Shown: piece by piece, positions 48,344 to 58,357 of the stretch | How the letters are laid out: every line of letters starts with the position of its first letter | Position numbering within the stretch: the first letter of the stretch is position 1 | From: Pseudomonadales bacterium | GTDB lineage: Bacteria; Pseudomonadota; Gammaproteobacteria; Pseudomonadales; JAHRWD01 | Assembly: GCA_029210125.1 (NCBI GenBank) | Contig: JARGPR010000004.1 | Location: 1-64,000 of the forward strand | Length of the DNA stretch: 64,000 bases | Direction: 5' to 3' | Made by a program: the position numbers and the translations under genes | The notes under the pieces: model-generated | Database searches by the model: none | What the model saw: the letters and a program-made list of their open reading frames with translations, nothing else | What the model was told of the DNA's origin: nothing

Positions 48344-48388
48344 ATAGGGCGATAGAGTGCGATAGCAAAAAGAGAATAGTCGTGCTTT

Positions 48389-48793
48389 TTAAAATTTTCC
48401 GCTCAAAACGTTACCATTGTAGTTTCGGCAATCGGCTACTTTCTTTTGCTGCACTGTTGAAAGCTGATCTAGGGGTGAATACCTGAATTCACTATGTTCA
48501 TCAGAAAGTTGGATTTTGTGATCGTCTTTTATTTCACAGCGAAATATAAAAGCCTGGGAGTTATACGCACTGTGATAATAAACACCGCTGAGGTACTTCA
48601 CTTCTACCTCACACCCTAGTTCCTCGATGCACTCCCTGTATAAAGCGTCATGAATGGTTTCTCCTGGGTCCAGAGCACCTCCGGGAAGTCCCCACGAATA
48701 TTCCCCATAGTTTGCTTTCAGGACAAGTACATCCTGATTATGATTAAAAATAACCGCATGACTACTTAATCTGAATGTGTCTTCAAATGCCAT
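48389..48793 (-). CDS. Nudix hydrolase
   Basis: 134 residues. The Nudix box GGALDPGETIHDALYRECIE (continuing ELG) is complete, giving a metal-dependent pyrophosphohydrolase of a nucleoside diphosphate linked to X. The substrate cannot be assigned. It lies 27 bases upstream of nothing on its strand except the convergent nadE, and 27 bases downstream of ispH, so it may be cotranscribed with the ribF-ileS-lspA-fkpB-ispH run. Confidence 0.88.
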   Translation of the reverse strand: MAFEDTFRLSSHAVIFNHNQDVLVLKANYGEYSWGLPGGALDPGETIHDALYRECIEELGCEVEVKYLSGVYYHSAYNSQAFIFRCEIKDDHKIQLSDEHSEFRYSPLDQLSTVQQKKVADCRNYNGNVLSGKF

Positions 48794-48820
48794 TTGAGTT
48801 CTGAGTAACCGGGTTTCAGC

Positions 48821-49783
48821 TTACTTGGAAGGTATAGCTTTTAGTTTCAACTCCTTGGGCATCGCAAAAACAATGGTTTCCTGAATGCCCTCTAGCTCAC
48901 GGGGTTCAGCACCACCATGCTGTTTTAGCTGATCAATAACCTGCTGCACTAAAATCTCCGGAGCGGAGGCTCCAGCGGTGACACCCACTTTGCTGACATT
49001 TTGCAACCATTGGGGCTGAATTTCATCTGCACCATCGATCAAATAGGCGGGGGTGCCCATACGCTCCGATAGCTCACGCAAGCGGTTGGAGTTGGAGCTA
49101 TTAGCGGAGCCCACTACCAATAGCAGGTCGCATTGTTGCGCCATATCCTTCACCGCATCTTGGCGGTTTTGGGTGGCGAAGCAGATATCATCCTTCTTTG
49201 GACCTTTGATGAGCGGGAATTTTTTTCTCAGCGCATCAATGACCCGACGACTGTCATCCACGGATAACGTCGTTTGGGTGACGTAAGCAAGGGTCTCAGG
49301 ACGTGTTACCTCAAGATTTTCGACAGCTTCTTCATCCTCAACCAGGTGAATGGTGCCGCCGGCGGAATAATCAAACTGCCCCATGGTGCCTTCCACTTCG
49401 GGATGCCCCTGGTGGCCGATCAAAATGCAATCGGTTCCAGCCCTGCTGAATTGCTCAACTTCCATATGAACCTTGGTGACCAGTGGACAGGTCGCATCAA
49501 AGACCTTTAGGTTTCGTGATTCCGCCTCATCCCTAACCGCATTGGACACACCATGCGCGCTGAAGATCACAATACTTTTTGCTGGTACTTCGTGTAGCTC
49601 ATCTACAAAAATTGCGCCTCGTTGTTTGAGGCCGTCCACTACGTAACGATTGTGAACCACTTCATGGCGCACATAGATCGGTGCGCCGAAGATATCCAGC
49701 GCACGATTAACGATATCAATCGCTCGATCTACGCCTGCACAGAAACCGCGAGGGTTGGCGAGAGAAATTTCAAACTGATTCAT
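48821..49783 (-). CDS. ispH: 4-hydroxy-3-methylbut-2-enyl diphosphate reductase IspH
   Basis: 320-residue iron-sulfur enzyme for the last step of the MEP isoprenoid pathway. Starts [21 protein letters not shown]. The three cluster cysteines are C15 (RGFCAGV), one in [13 protein letters not shown] and one in [12 protein letters not shown]. The His in SAHGVS and the Glu in the second half complete the active site. It is 6 bases downstream of fkpB in the conserved ileS-lspA-fkpB-ispH run. Confidence 0.97.
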   Translation of the reverse strand: MNQFEISLANPRGFCAGVDRAIDIVNRALDIFGAPIYVRHEVVHNRYVVDGLKQRGAIFVDELHEVPAKSIVIFSAHGVSNAVRDEAESRNLKVFDATCPLVTKVHMEVEQFSRAGTDCILIGHQGHPEVEGTMGQFDYSAGGTIHLVEDEEAVENLEVTRPETLAYVTQTTLSVDDSRRVIDALRKKFPLIKGPKKDDICFATQNRQDAVKDMAQQCDLLLVVGSANSSNSNRLRELSERMGTPAYLIDGADEIQPQWLQNVSKVGVTAGASAPEILVQQVIDQLKQHGGAEPRELEGIQETIVFAMPKELKLKAIPSK

Positions 49784-49789
49784 TAGCAG

Positions 49790-50239
49790 TTACTCAGCCA
49801 TTGGTTGGGTGATTTTGTCTACTCGGGCTTTAAACATCAGATTATGGCCCGCCAGCGGGTGGTTAAAATCAACCGTTACCAGCTCATCCTGAATATTGAC
49901 GATAACACCAGGAAGTTCGCTGTTTGCTTTGTCAGCAAAGGAGATCATCAGTCCGACCTCAAGGCCGATGCCCTTGGCAAACTGGGCGCGATTAAATTCA
50001 CGAATATTGGCATCACGGGATTCACCGAAGGCTTTTTCGCAAGGCACCAGCACTTCAATCTCCTGTCCCACGATCAGTCCGATTAGCTGCTGTTCGAATC
50101 CATCGGGCATGGTACCTTCACCAATAATCAGGTCTGCAGGCTCTTTGTCAAAATTGGAATCTACCAGTTGGCCATCCTCCATCGTCAGGGAGAAATTCAG
50201 CGCAACCTTGCTTCCTTTGTTTACCTTGTTTTCATTCAT
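49790..50239 (-). CDS. fkpB: FKBP-type peptidyl-prolyl isomerase FkpB (SlpA)
   Basis: 149-residue SlpA-type FKBP with the FKBP domain interrupted by an IF (insert-in-flap) domain: LNFSLTMEDGQLVDSN and LIIGEGTMPDGFEQQLIGL are the FKBP parts and VPCEKAFGESRDANI leads into the IF part. A cytoplasmic isomerase/chaperone. It starts within the end of lspA (4-base overlap) and precedes ispH, the order seen across the gammaproteobacteria. Confidence 0.94.
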   Translation of the reverse strand: MNENKVNKGSKVALNFSLTMEDGQLVDSNFDKEPADLIIGEGTMPDGFEQQLIGLIVGQEIEVLVPCEKAFGESRDANIREFNRAQFAKGIGLEVGLMISFADKANSELPGVIVNIQDELVTVDFNHPLAGHNLMFKARVDKITQPMAE

Positions 50240-50730
50240 GATTTACCTGCCTGGGAATTTTTGATCATATCGACAATCAGGAAAAACGCGCCAACGGTGA
50301 TCGCCGAATCCGCTACGTTAAAAGCGGGGAAACTATATTGATCATAATAAAATAGAAGAAAGTCGATGACATAACCATAGGCTACGCGATCGTAAAGATT
50401 GCCCAATGCTCCGCCCAAAACCAGTGATAAACCAAGAGCTTGTATTTTTTGGCGGCTTTCAAGGCGAGATAGCCATATCGCCAGCACCAGGCTAACGACT
50501 GATGAAATCGTGACAAAAAAGATCCGTTGCCAGCCGCCTGCATCACTCAAAAAGCTGAATGCAGCGCCGGAATTGTGGGCGAGAACCAGATCAAAAAAGG
50601 GTAATACCGGCACTCGATCATAAAGATCAAAGCGATTCATGATCATGTTTTTTGTGAACTGGTCCGCCACCACTATAAATGTGGAAAGTGCGTACCAGCC
50701 CACAAGGCTTAAACGTGTCGAATTCATCAT
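50236..50730 (-). CDS. lspA: Lipoprotein signal peptidase LspA
   Basis: 164-residue inner-membrane aspartyl protease that removes the signal peptide from diacylated prolipoproteins (after Lgt). Four hydrophobic helices are seen. The catalytic Asp pair lies in GNLYDRVAYGYVIDF and FNVADSAI, and the NSGAAFSF motif is present. It is 13 bases downstream of ileS. Confidence 0.96.
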   Translation of the reverse strand: MMNSTRLSLVGWYALSTFIVVADQFTKNMIMNRFDLYDRVPVLPFFDLVLAHNSGAAFSFLSDAGGWQRIFFVTISSVVSLVLAIWLSRLESRQKIQALGLSLVLGGALGNLYDRVAYGYVIDFLLFYYDQYSFPAFNVADSAITVGAFFLIVDMIKNSQAGKS

Positions 50731-50743
50731 GGGTCAACTGGCC

Positions 50744-53578
50744 TTAGGCAAATAGTCGGGATTCGCCATTACCCTCAATATTTTCAATACAGCGGGAACA
50801 GATATCCGTATGTTCACTGTGGCTACCAACATCTTCCCGGTGATGCCAGCAACGCTCGCATTTGGTATGGGTAGATGGCAATACTTCCAGCTTGAAACCC
50901 TCAATTTGGGTATCGCGGATATTCGAGTTGGTGGCATCTGCCTGATTATGCTCAACCACTATGGCGCCGGAGGTAATCAGCACAAAACGTAGTTCGTCAC
51001 CGAGTTTATCCAACTGTGCCTTAAGGTTGGGTTCACAATACAATCGAACCTCGGCACTTAACGGTGAGCCAATCAAACCCTCAGTGCGTTGTACTTCCAG
51101 TTCACGGTTAACGGCGGTTTTGACCTGATAAAGCGTTCCCCAGAACGTGGAGCCGAGCTCAGATTCCGCGCTGAGTTCAAACAGCCCCGTGTACCATTGG
51201 TCCAACTGAACCGAGTCAACCCGATCTCCCGGAATATGTTGCCAGAGTTCGTCGGCGGTGAAGGATAAAATCGGCGCTAACCAGCGCACCATGGCTTCAA
51301 CAATGTGATGCAGCGCGGTTTGTGCCGAGCGCCGTGGCAGGCCATCTTCAGCGGTGGTGTATTGGCGATCTTTAATGATATCGAGATAGAAACCACCCAG
51401 GTCATTGACGCAGAAATTATGAATTTTCTGGTAGATCAGGTGGAAATTATAAAGCGCGTAGGCCTCCAGTATCTCATTCTGAAGCTGAAGGGTACGATCA
51501 ACCGCCCAGCGGTCCAGCGCAATCATATCCTCAGGGGCAACGCCGTTTTCTAGCGGGTCAAAACCATTGAGGTTGGAGAGCAGGAACCGACAGGTATTGC
51601 GGATACGACGATAGGAATCCGAGGTACGATCCAGTATTTCATCGGATACCGACATTTCGCCGCGATAATCCGTGGCGGCTACCCACAAGCGCAACACGTC
51701 ACCTCCCAGGCGGTTCATCACCTTCTGTGGAGATATGGTGTTGCCGAGTGATTTCGACATCTTGTGTCCCTTGGCATCCACAGTGAACCCGTGGGTCAGG
51801 GCGGTTTTGTAGGGTGCAACGCCTTCCATTGCAACACTGGTCAGCAGGGACGACTGAAACCAGCCACGATGCTGGTCAGAGCCCTCAAGGTACAGGTCGG
51901 CCGGATACTGCAGTTGTTCACGTTGTTTTAGCACAGCCGCATGGGTGACACCGGAATCAAACCAGACATCCAGAGTGTCGGTGACTTTGTTGTAATCGCA
52001 AGTCTGTTCGCCGAGCAGCTCTTGTGGCTCCAGTTCAAACCAGGCTTCAATGCCACGTTGTTCAATTTTCTGCGCGACCTGTTCGATTAATTCGCTGGTT
52101 TGTGGGTGTAACTCGCCGGTTTGCTGATGCACGAACAGCGTGATCGGCACGCCCCATGAGCGCTGCCGGGAGATACACCAGTCCGGGCGACTGTTGAGCA
52201 TCGATTCGATCCGTGCCTTACCCCAATCCGGTAACCACTCTACCTGATCGACCTGCGTCAGCGCCTGACCCAGCAGGCCATTTTGTTCCATGCTGATAAA
52301 CCACTGGGCGGTGGCGCGGAAAATGATCGGTGTCTTGTGGCGCCAGCAGTGCGGATAGCTATGGGAGTACTGCTCGTGGTGGAACAGGTTGCCGAGTTCG
52401 GCTAGCTTCTCAATGACTGCGTCGTTACCTTTAAAGACCCGCAGACCTTCAAAAAACTCCGTTCCCGGTAGAAACACACCGTTTTCGCCAACCGGGTTAT
52501 AGACCTCCAAACCGTAGCGGTTGCCGACGATATAATCATCCAGGCCATGCCCCGGCGCTGTGTGCACCGCACCGGTACCGGCTTCAGTGGTGACATGGTC
52601 ACCAAGAATGATGGGCACCTGGCGTGAATAAAACGGGTGTTGCAGGGTTTGGTTTTCCAGTTGTTGGCCTGTGCAGCTGCCTAGTACTGTAAATTGCTCG
52701 ATACCTGAGCGCTGGAGCAGTGATTCAGCCAATGCTTCGGCGATCAGTATGGTTTCCTGGCCCTGTTCGGTGGTCACCGCAACTAGCTGATAATCCAGTT
52801 CCGGGTTCAGGCAAACTGCCTGGTTAGCGGGCAGAGTCCAGGGTGTAGTCGTCCAGATCAGCACCGAAAGCGAGCCTTGAATATCTGCTTCGTTTAACCC
52901 AAATAGAGCTAGAAACTCAGCGGTATTGGCGACAGGAAATCGCACATCAATTGCCGGGCTTATTTTGTCTTCATATTCGACCTCCGCTTCAGCCAGTGCT
53001 GAACCGCAATCGATACACCAGTGCACAGGTTTTGAACCTTGATTCAGGTGGCCTTTTTCGATAATTTTACCAAGAGACCGCACCACATTAGCTTCGAAAT
53101 CGAAATTCATGGTTTGGTAAGGGTTATCCCACTCCCCAAGAATACCGAGGCGGATAAAGTCTTTACGTTGCCCATCTACCTGCTTTTGCGCGTAGGTTCG
53201 GCAGGCTTCGCGGAATTTGGCTGGTTCGACCTTAACACCCGCTTTGCCGATTTTCTTTTCGACATTTAACTCGATAGGTAAACCGTGGCAATCCCAGCCC
53301 GGCACGTAGGGCGCATCAAAACCACTGAGGGTTTTGGATTTGATGATGATGTCTTTAAGGATCTTGTTAACCGCATGGCCAATATGGATATCACCGTTGG
53401 CATAGGGAGGGCCATCGTGAAGAATAAATTTCTTACGGCCTTTACTGTTTTCTCTGATTTTCCCGTACAGATCTTGCTGCTGCCAGCTTTCTAGCCATTT
53501 GGGCTCGCGCTGGGACAGGTTGGCTTTCATCGGGAAAGCGGTTTTGGGTAAATTCAGAGTTGCTTTGTAATCACTCAT
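50744..53578 (-). CDS. ileS: Isoleucyl-tRNA synthetase IleS
   Basis: 944-residue class I synthetase. The HIGH-type motif is [15 protein letters not shown] and KMSKS is [10 protein letters not shown]. The editing domain (including [11 protein letters not shown]) lies between. The C-terminal zinc finger [12 protein letters not shown]...CSRCIENI is complete. Bacterial type 1 IleS. It is flanked by ribF upstream and lspA downstream, as in E. coli and Pseudomonas. Confidence 0.97.
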   Translation of the reverse strand: MSDYKATLNLPKTAFPMKANLSQREPKWLESWQQQDLYGKIRENSKGRKKFILHDGPPYANGDIHIGHAVNKILKDIIIKSKTLSGFDAPYVPGWDCHGLPIELNVEKKIGKAGVKVEPAKFREACRTYAQKQVDGQRKDFIRLGILGEWDNPYQTMNFDFEANVVRSLGKIIEKGHLNQGSKPVHWCIDCGSALAEAEVEYEDKISPAIDVRFPVANTAEFLALFGLNEADIQGSLSVLIWTTTPWTLPANQAVCLNPELDYQLVAVTTEQGQETILIAEALAESLLQRSGIEQFTVLGSCTGQQLENQTLQHPFYSRQVPIILGDHVTTEAGTGAVHTAPGHGLDDYIVGNRYGLEVYNPVGENGVFLPGTEFFEGLRVFKGNDAVIEKLAELGNLFHHEQYSHSYPHCWRHKTPIIFRATAQWFISMEQNGLLGQALTQVDQVEWLPDWGKARIESMLNSRPDWCISRQRSWGVPITLFVHQQTGELHPQTSELIEQVAQKIEQRGIEAWFELEPQELLGEQTCDYNKVTDTLDVWFDSGVTHAAVLKQREQLQYPADLYLEGSDQHRGWFQSSLLTSVAMEGVAPYKTALTHGFTVDAKGHKMSKSLGNTISPQKVMNRLGGDVLRLWVAATDYRGEMSVSDEILDRTSDSYRRIRNTCRFLLSNLNGFDPLENGVAPEDMIALDRWAVDRTLQLQNEILEAYALYNFHLIYQKIHNFCVNDLGGFYLDIIKDRQYTTAEDGLPRRSAQTALHHIVEAMVRWLAPILSFTADELWQHIPGDRVDSVQLDQWYTGLFELSAESELGSTFWGTLYQVKTAVNRELEVQRTEGLIGSPLSAEVRLYCEPNLKAQLDKLGDELRFVLITSGAIVVEHNQADATNSNIRDTQIEGFKLEVLPSTHTKCERCWHHREDVGSHSEHTDICSRCIENIEGNGESRLFA

Positions 53579-53674
53579 GGCTTTGGAAAAATTTCTCTGG
53601 CTGCGGTCAAATTAAAATTGGGTTTAGGTCGATGCTTGGCATCCATTTGTTTATTCAGTCTTACAGATTTCTGG

Positions 53675-54634
53675 CTACTCAGGATGGTTTTGTTCAAAAT
53701 AGCGTCGGCCGATCTCAAGGTCCTTTTCCATGGCTGATTTTAGCTCAGGCAAGGATTCAAATTTCTTTTCATCGCGTATTTTTTGGTGGAACTGTACCGT
53801 TACAAATTCGCCGTAAATCGTTTTGTCGAAATCAAAAAGATGGACCTCCAGTAACGGCTTCTGCCCATCTACCGTGGGTCTGGTGCCAATATTGGCTACG
53901 CCGGGAACCCAATAGCCATTATGTTGCAAGCGTACGATATAGATGCCCGTCAGAGTGGGCCGCAGTCCCGCCATACCGATATTGGCGGTGGGTACGCCAA
54001 GGGTGCGGCCAAGTTGTTGCCCGTAACAAACTTTACCTGATATACAAAAAGGCCGACCGAGCAGCGTTTCCACTAAGTCGAATCGCGCTTCAGCCAGGGC
54101 GGCACGGATACGAGTGCTGCTGACTCGCTCACCATCCAGCAAAAAGGTATTGGTGGCTGTCACGCCAAAACCATGTTTCTGCCCTTCCGACTGCATCAAC
54201 CCGAAATCACCGCTGCGTTTATGACCGTAGCGAAAATCGTCACCAACAATCATATGCTGAACACCCAGGCCATCCACCACAATATCCTGGATAAACTGCT
54301 GGCCGCTCAGTTGGCTAAGGTTGTGATCAAACCGAAGGCAAAGCACTTTATCGATCTTTTGCGCTTCGAGTAACCTTAGTTTCTCGCGAAATCGGCTGAT
54401 CCGTGGAGGTGCCACTCTTGGTTCCATGCCAGCTGGAGTTGATCGTGAAAAAAACTCCAATGGCTGCGGCTCAAATACCATAGCTACCGCTGGTAGTTGC
54501 AACTGTTTCGATTTTTCCAGGAGCTGACCAATCACAGCCTGGTGGCCTAAATGGACACCGTCGAAGTTACCAATAGTGGCTACGCAACCACGTTGGTGAC
54601 CACGAATATTGTATTGGCCTCGAATGAGCTCCAT
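53675..54634 (-). CDS. ribF: Bifunctional riboflavin kinase/FMN adenylyltransferase RibF
   Basis: 319 residues from ATG 54634. An ATG eight codons earlier is possible. The N-terminal FMN adenylyltransferase domain has TIGNFDGVHLGHQAVI. The C-terminal riboflavin kinase has GKVCYGQQLGRTLGVPTANI and GVANIGTRPT. It produces FMN and FAD. It lies 96 bases upstream of ileS. Confidence 0.95.
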   Translation of the reverse strand: MELIRGQYNIRGHQRGCVATIGNFDGVHLGHQAVIGQLLEKSKQLQLPAVAMVFEPQPLEFFSRSTPAGMEPRVAPPRISRFREKLRLLEAQKIDKVLCLRFDHNLSQLSGQQFIQDIVVDGLGVQHMIVGDDFRYGHKRSGDFGLMQSEGQKHGFGVTATNTFLLDGERVSSTRIRAALAEARFDLVETLLGRPFCISGKVCYGQQLGRTLGVPTANIGMAGLRPTLTGIYIVRLQHNGYWVPGVANIGTRPTVDGQKPLLEVHLFDFDKTIYGEFVTVQFHQKIRDEKKFESLPELKSAMEKDLEIGRRYFEQNHPE

Positions 54635-54802
54635 GGGGCTGAGAAGATACTCTGACAAAATGCCAGATTATATATCAGCTATCAGCTATGCGGGGTTGCT
54701 TTATGCGGATTATTGCGGAAATAGTTGCTTTACTTGTGATGTTGTCCAAATGCACGGTTTTTGGACGGGCGACTAATCAATCGGAAAGCTATAAAGGTGA
54801 GT

Positions 54803-55603
54803 TTAGCTGCCATCGAGCAGTTTGCAGAGTAGCTTTTTAACCTCATCCGGCGCGAATGGTTTGCCCACTAATGCATCCACACCAGATTGGGTGATGTGGC
54901 TGAGCTGGGTTTGGTCAGCGTCTGATGAAACCATCAATACCGGAACATGGGAATGTTGGGGCGAATTCCGGACAAATTCTGCAAGCTCTGCACCGTTGAC
55001 CTCGGGCATATTATAGTCCGTAACAATTAGATCGAAGGACTCATTTTCAAGAATGGAAATCGCTTTCGAGCCGTCATTTGCATTGGTCATATGAATAATG
55101 CCCAAGCCTGAAAGTACTCGATTGATCATTTTTAGTGCCAGTGGACTGTCGTCCACTACCAGTACTCTCAAGGATTGCACGTCGTAGTGTTCAAGGTTGA
55201 TTTCCTCTTCACTAAGCAGGTCTATAGTCGAATCTATTGCCGTATGAAGATTGTCTATAGAAAAGGGCTTTGGCAGTATCGCGACAACTCCTGACTGCTT
55301 GAATTCTTCTAGCTGGGCTCGGCGGGTTTCGCTAGAGATCAGCATAAATGGAATATCCTGAAGTTTATCGTCAGTGCGAATTTCCTTAAGCAATTCAAGG
55401 CTGGTACCGTCGTCAAAATAGAGCGCACTAACAATCAAGTCTGGCTGATAAAAATCCAGTTTAGCCAAAGCATCTGCTTTGGTTGAAGCGATGTCGATAT
55501 TGTCAATATTTTCACTTTCAAGTGAATGAATGATGATTTTGCGTTGGGTTGGCGAAGGTTCGATTAGCAGGATCGATAGCTCGCTTGGGGAAAAATCTGA
55601 CAT
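54803..55603 (-). CDS. Double-REC response regulator with a degenerate first receiver
   Basis: 266 residues made of two receiver domains and nothing else. REC1 (about 8-125) has E15-P16 instead of the acidic pair and A60 (LIVSALYF) where the phosphoacceptor Asp belongs, but keeps K112 (LPKPF). REC2 (about 145-264) is intact: D151-D152, D196 in LIVTDYNMPEVNG and K in VGKPF. So only REC2 can be phosphorylated. No kinase gene is adjacent. A CheY-like output or adapter role is likely. Confidence 0.85.
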   Translation of the reverse strand: MSDFSPSELSILLIEPSPTQRKIIIHSLESENIDNIDIASTKADALAKLDFYQPDLIVSALYFDDGTSLELLKEIRTDDKLQDIPFMLISSETRRAQLEEFKQSGVVAILPKPFSIDNLHTAIDSTIDLLSEEEINLEHYDVQSLRVLVVDDSPLALKMINRVLSGLGIIHMTNANDGSKAISILENESFDLIVTDYNMPEVNGAELAEFVRNSPQHSHVPVLMVSSDADQTQLSHITQSGVDALVGKPFAPDEVKKLLCKLLDGS

Positions 55604-55823
55604 CTAAAATGGGCTCTGCGTGGGTGATGTGATTGGGCTTGATGTTAAGTTTAGCAGGCAGAGCCAAATTAGAGGGAAGTAGGGCTGAAATCGATTCGGC
55701 GGGCAGCTTTTCCGTCAGAGAATATAGGCAAACATTTGGATGGGTATTGAAAAATGGTGGGCCTGCTTGTGCTGCATTGAGTTGGTAGCCTGTAAAAGGT
55801 TAGATTAGCGGCTTCCATATCCT

Positions 55824-55860
55824 GTTACTCTCGATCGTAGAACGATCAATCGAGAGTAAC
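55824..55860. repeat. Strong hairpin with a 4-base bulge
   Basis: GTTACTCTCGATCGT pairs with ACGATC-GAGAGTAAC across a 3-base loop; AATC is bulged in the second arm, so 15 base pairs are formed. No T tract flanks it. It could be a processed small-RNA element, an mRNA leader structure of the regulator or a decayed repeat. Confidence 0.6.
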
Positions 55861-55991
55861 CGATAGAATGAGGTGTGCTTTGCCATGCCAATGATCAATG
55901 GGTCACAGTAGCCTTGGCGACGTTTTCTTATCGAGTGCGTTGAAAGGAGCGCGCCACGGGCAAGGTCTTCAGAATTGTGCTGGTTATTGGG

Positions 55992-56037
55992 CGCTATTCA
56001 CCGGGGTTTTCGCATGTTGTGAACCGGTGAGATAGCG
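55992..56037 (-). terminator. Hairpin downstream of the COG0523 GTPase
   Basis: CGCTATTCACCGG and CCGGTGAGATAGCG pair with one bulge over a 19-base loop, starting 26 bases after the GTPase stop on the minus strand. No T tract is present, so it may act as an mRNA 3' stabiliser rather than an intrinsic terminator. Confidence 0.45.
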
Positions 56038-56062
56038 TATAGCTAATTAAGGTGGACTATGG

Positions 56063-57274
56063 TCATGCCTCTGCCCCCCAGGATGGAAAAGGGTCTTGAA
56101 GTGTTTGCCATTTTTCCCGCCCTGCCAGCAGTTCATCATCGCTCAGCAGACAGTTATCTAATGCCTGAATAACCTGGTTTTTATGCGGCCCCTGGCCGAT
56201 GAAAACTAACTCCTGGCGCATATCGCCAAAGGGTTCCTGCCACTGAGCCTGAATGGATTGAAGATAATCTTCATCTTCTGGCCAGCGCTCCTGTGGTACC
56301 GCCTTCCAAAACATGCCGGCAAAACCATGGCGAGCCATACCACCAGCCTGGCTCCATTGCCCGGCAAATTCTGGCCGAGTAGCTAGCCAGAAGAATCCCT
56401 TGGAACGGATTAATTTACCTTGAATGTCACGGCTGTGGAGGAAGTCATAGAATTTTTGAGGGTGAAACGGTCGGCGGGCGGTATAGGTAAAACTGCCGAT
56501 ACCGTATTCCTCTGTCTCCGGTACGTGCTCGCCGCGCATCTCTTTCAACCAGCCGGGTGCATTCTGTGCACGCTCAAAACTGAATTTTCCGGTGCCCAGG
56601 ATTTGGCTTATGGGCACCTGACCGTGGCTGATCGGTACTATTTCTGCTTCCGTGTTCAGTGTTTTCAGGACGGCGACCAGGCGTTTCAGGGTGCTGTCAT
56701 CAACCAGATCGGTTTTGCTGATCAGGATAACGTCTGCAAACTCGACCTGATCAAACAGTAAATCGGCGACACTGCGATGATCCTCTTCCCCGAGGTGCTC
56801 GCCAGTTTCGTGTAAAAACTTGGCCTCGTCGTAATCGACCAGGAAGTTCAGTGCATCGACTACCGTCACCATGGTATCCAGATTGGCCACGTCAGACAGG
56901 CTGACGCCATCCTCATCAGCAAACGTAAATGTTTCTGCGACAGGCAGGGGCTCTGAGATACCGGTGGACTCAATTAACAGATAATCAAATCGATCCTCGT
57001 TGGCCAGGTGTCGTACTTCTAATAATAAGTCTTCCCGCAGCGTACAGCAGATACAACCATTGCTCATTTCGACCAGCTTCTCTTCGCTGCGGTTTAGCTG
57101 TACCTCTTGTCGCACGGCGCTGGCATCAATATTAATTTCACTCATGTCGTTGACGATCACCGCTACCCGGCGACCTTCACGATTATTGAGGACATGGCTC
57201 AATACCGTGGTTTTTCCGGTACCCAGGAAGCCGGAAAGTACGGTTACCGGGAGCTTATTGTCGGTGTTCAGCAT
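56063..57274 (-). CDS. zigA: COG0523 GTPase, zinc metallochaperone (ZigA-like)
   Basis: 403 residues from ATG 57274 ([23 protein letters not shown]). A GTG 13 codons upstream lies inside the palindrome and is less likely. G1 motif GFLGTGKTT at 15-23; the metal-binding CxCC motif is C74-I-C76-C77 (NGCICC); [14 protein letters not shown] and ISKTDL follow. The C-terminal CobW_C domain has [19 protein letters not shown]. ZigA-type proteins are induced by zinc limitation and deliver zinc to enzymes. The neighbouring palindrome and TonB-receptor remnant fit a Zur-type zinc locus, but Zur control is inferred. Confidence 0.85.
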   Translation of the reverse strand: MLNTDNKLPVTVLSGFLGTGKTTVLSHVLNNREGRRVAVIVNDMSEINIDASAVRQEVQLNRSEEKLVEMSNGCICCTLREDLLLEVRHLANEDRFDYLLIESTGISEPLPVAETFTFADEDGVSLSDVANLDTMVTVVDALNFLVDYDEAKFLHETGEHLGEEDHRSVADLLFDQVEFADVILISKTDLVDDSTLKRLVAVLKTLNTEAEIVPISHGQVPISQILGTGKFSFERAQNAPGWLKEMRGEHVPETEEYGIGSFTYTARRPFHPQKFYDFLHSRDIQGKLIRSKGFFWLATRPEFAGQWSQAGGMARHGFAGMFWKAVPQERWPEDEDYLQSIQAQWQEPFGDMRQELVFIGQGPHKNQVIQALDNCLLSDDELLAGREKWQTLQDPFPSWGAEA

Positions 57275-57311
57275 GATGTTTTGATCCTCAGTTATTTTTG
57301 GTGTAACACGC

Positions 57312-57356
57312 ACACAAGCCTAGTTATGATATAACATATCATAACTAGGCTTGTGT
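57312..57356. promoter_or_regulatory. Perfect 45-bp palindrome between zigA and the TonB-receptor pseudogene
   Basis: Two 21-base arms (57312-57332 and 57336-57356) are exact reverse complements around a 3-base AAC centre. The core GATATAACATATC and the flanking GTTAT/ATAAC pairs resemble the AT-rich dyads of zinc-uptake regulator (Zur) sites, but the match to the published Zur consensus is partial. It begins 38 bases upstream of the zigA start, so it could control both divergent genes. As RNA it would fold into a long hairpin. Confidence 0.8.
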
Positions 57357-57435
57357 CTGCGAGAAATAGTTTTATATGTGGAGAAAAAATTGAAGTGCAA
57401 ATTTTGGTATAAAGCCCCCCTTTTTTGGTGTAGGT

Positions 57436-58197
57436 ATGAGCTTAACTTCTGTTCAGGGCCATGCGGCATCTGATGAGAGCGAAACAGGTGCAATTGGGCT
57501 TGAAAGCATGCTTGTAACGGGGGCTCGGCAAGCATATCGCGGGGATTTTCACCCCTTGGATATCCTTCAGGCTCAGCTAGTCATTGATGCTGAAGCGGTA
57601 AACCTTGATCAGGCACTAGACCTCTCAACGTCGGTTGCCCGTCAAAATAACTTTGGCGGCCTATAGAACAGTTTTGCGGTACGGGGTTTTGTCGGTGATG
57701 AAAATCTACCCAGCAACCACTTAGTTAATGGTTCCAATGCCGGTCGAGGTTTTGGTGGCCCTCGGGATCTGTCGGGTATTGAATCGGTGGAGGTATTAAA
57801 AGGCCCCCGTGCTGCCTTGTTCGGTCGCGGGGAACCTGGTGGCACAATCAACCTGGTTACCAAACGCCCGACTTTTGAATCGGCGGGAGAGCTGCGTGTT
57901 TCTGCGGGTAGTTTTGATACGTACCGTACCGATGTGGACTGGACGACCCCTATCTCCGATGCGATTGCCATTCGGCTGGTTGGTTTCTATGAGGATGCAA
58001 ACAGTTTTAGGGATACCGTTGAAACACGCAAGCAGGGTGTTAGCCCTTCACTTGTATGGCTCATGAGTGAGCAGAGTCAGATGGTTTATGAGCTTGAATA
58101 CAGTTATCAGGAACTTCCCTTTGATCGCGGAGTGGGTGCAATCGATGGTCAGTTGGGCCGTATTCCTGAAGGTCGCTTCCTTGGTGAGCCTAGTTGA
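57436..58197 (+). pseudogene. TonB-dependent receptor, decayed N-terminal fragment
   Basis: Plug-domain remnant. The first part (57436-57663) contains LVIDAEAVNLDQALDLSTSVARQNNFGGL, then TAG at 57664-57666 in frame. The same frame continues NSFAVRGF, GGPRDLSGIESVEVLKGPRAALFGRGEPGGTINLVTKRP to TGA at 58195-58197. The barrel (about 450 residues) is missing. Relatives usually have W-D-N/W-N before F-AVRGF, so TAG is probably a TGG mutation. Upstream, removing one base from the C6T6 tract (57415-57426) would join a signal-peptide-like MEKKLKCKFWYKAPLF to GVGMSLTSVQGHA, suggesting a frameshift too. Confidence 0.85.
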
Positions 58198-58236
58198 TGA
58201 GCCGATGGCGGCGATATTTGTTTAGGCTAAAAATAA

Positions 58237-58258
58237 ATACCGCCACATTTGGCGGTAT
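58237..58258. repeat. Small hairpin after the TonB-receptor remnant
   Basis: ATACCGCC / GGCGGTAT around ACATTT, about 40 bases after the pseudogene stop. No T tract. The 160 bases between the pseudogene stop and the tRNA hold nothing else that I recognise. Confidence 0.5.
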
Positions 58259-58357
58259 ATCTGTGCATAGTAATGGGTGCCTGTGGACAAAGGGCAAGGC
58301 TTCACCCTTTATGGTTCGGGGCTTCCGGACATTAGCGGGTATTTATGGAGGGGCATT

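Larger units (their letters stand above)
55604..56062. other. 459-base intergenic region without a gene
   Basis: It lies upstream of the double-REC gene and downstream of the zinc-type GTPase gene, both on the minus strand. No convincing ORF is present. It contains the regulator's promoter region and two hairpins (55824-55860 and 55992-56037) described separately. Confidence 0.7.

Noticed and set aside
57664-57666. TAG in the TonB-receptor frame as readthrough or pyrrolysine
   Set aside because: A missing barrel and a likely second frameshift make decay much more probable.
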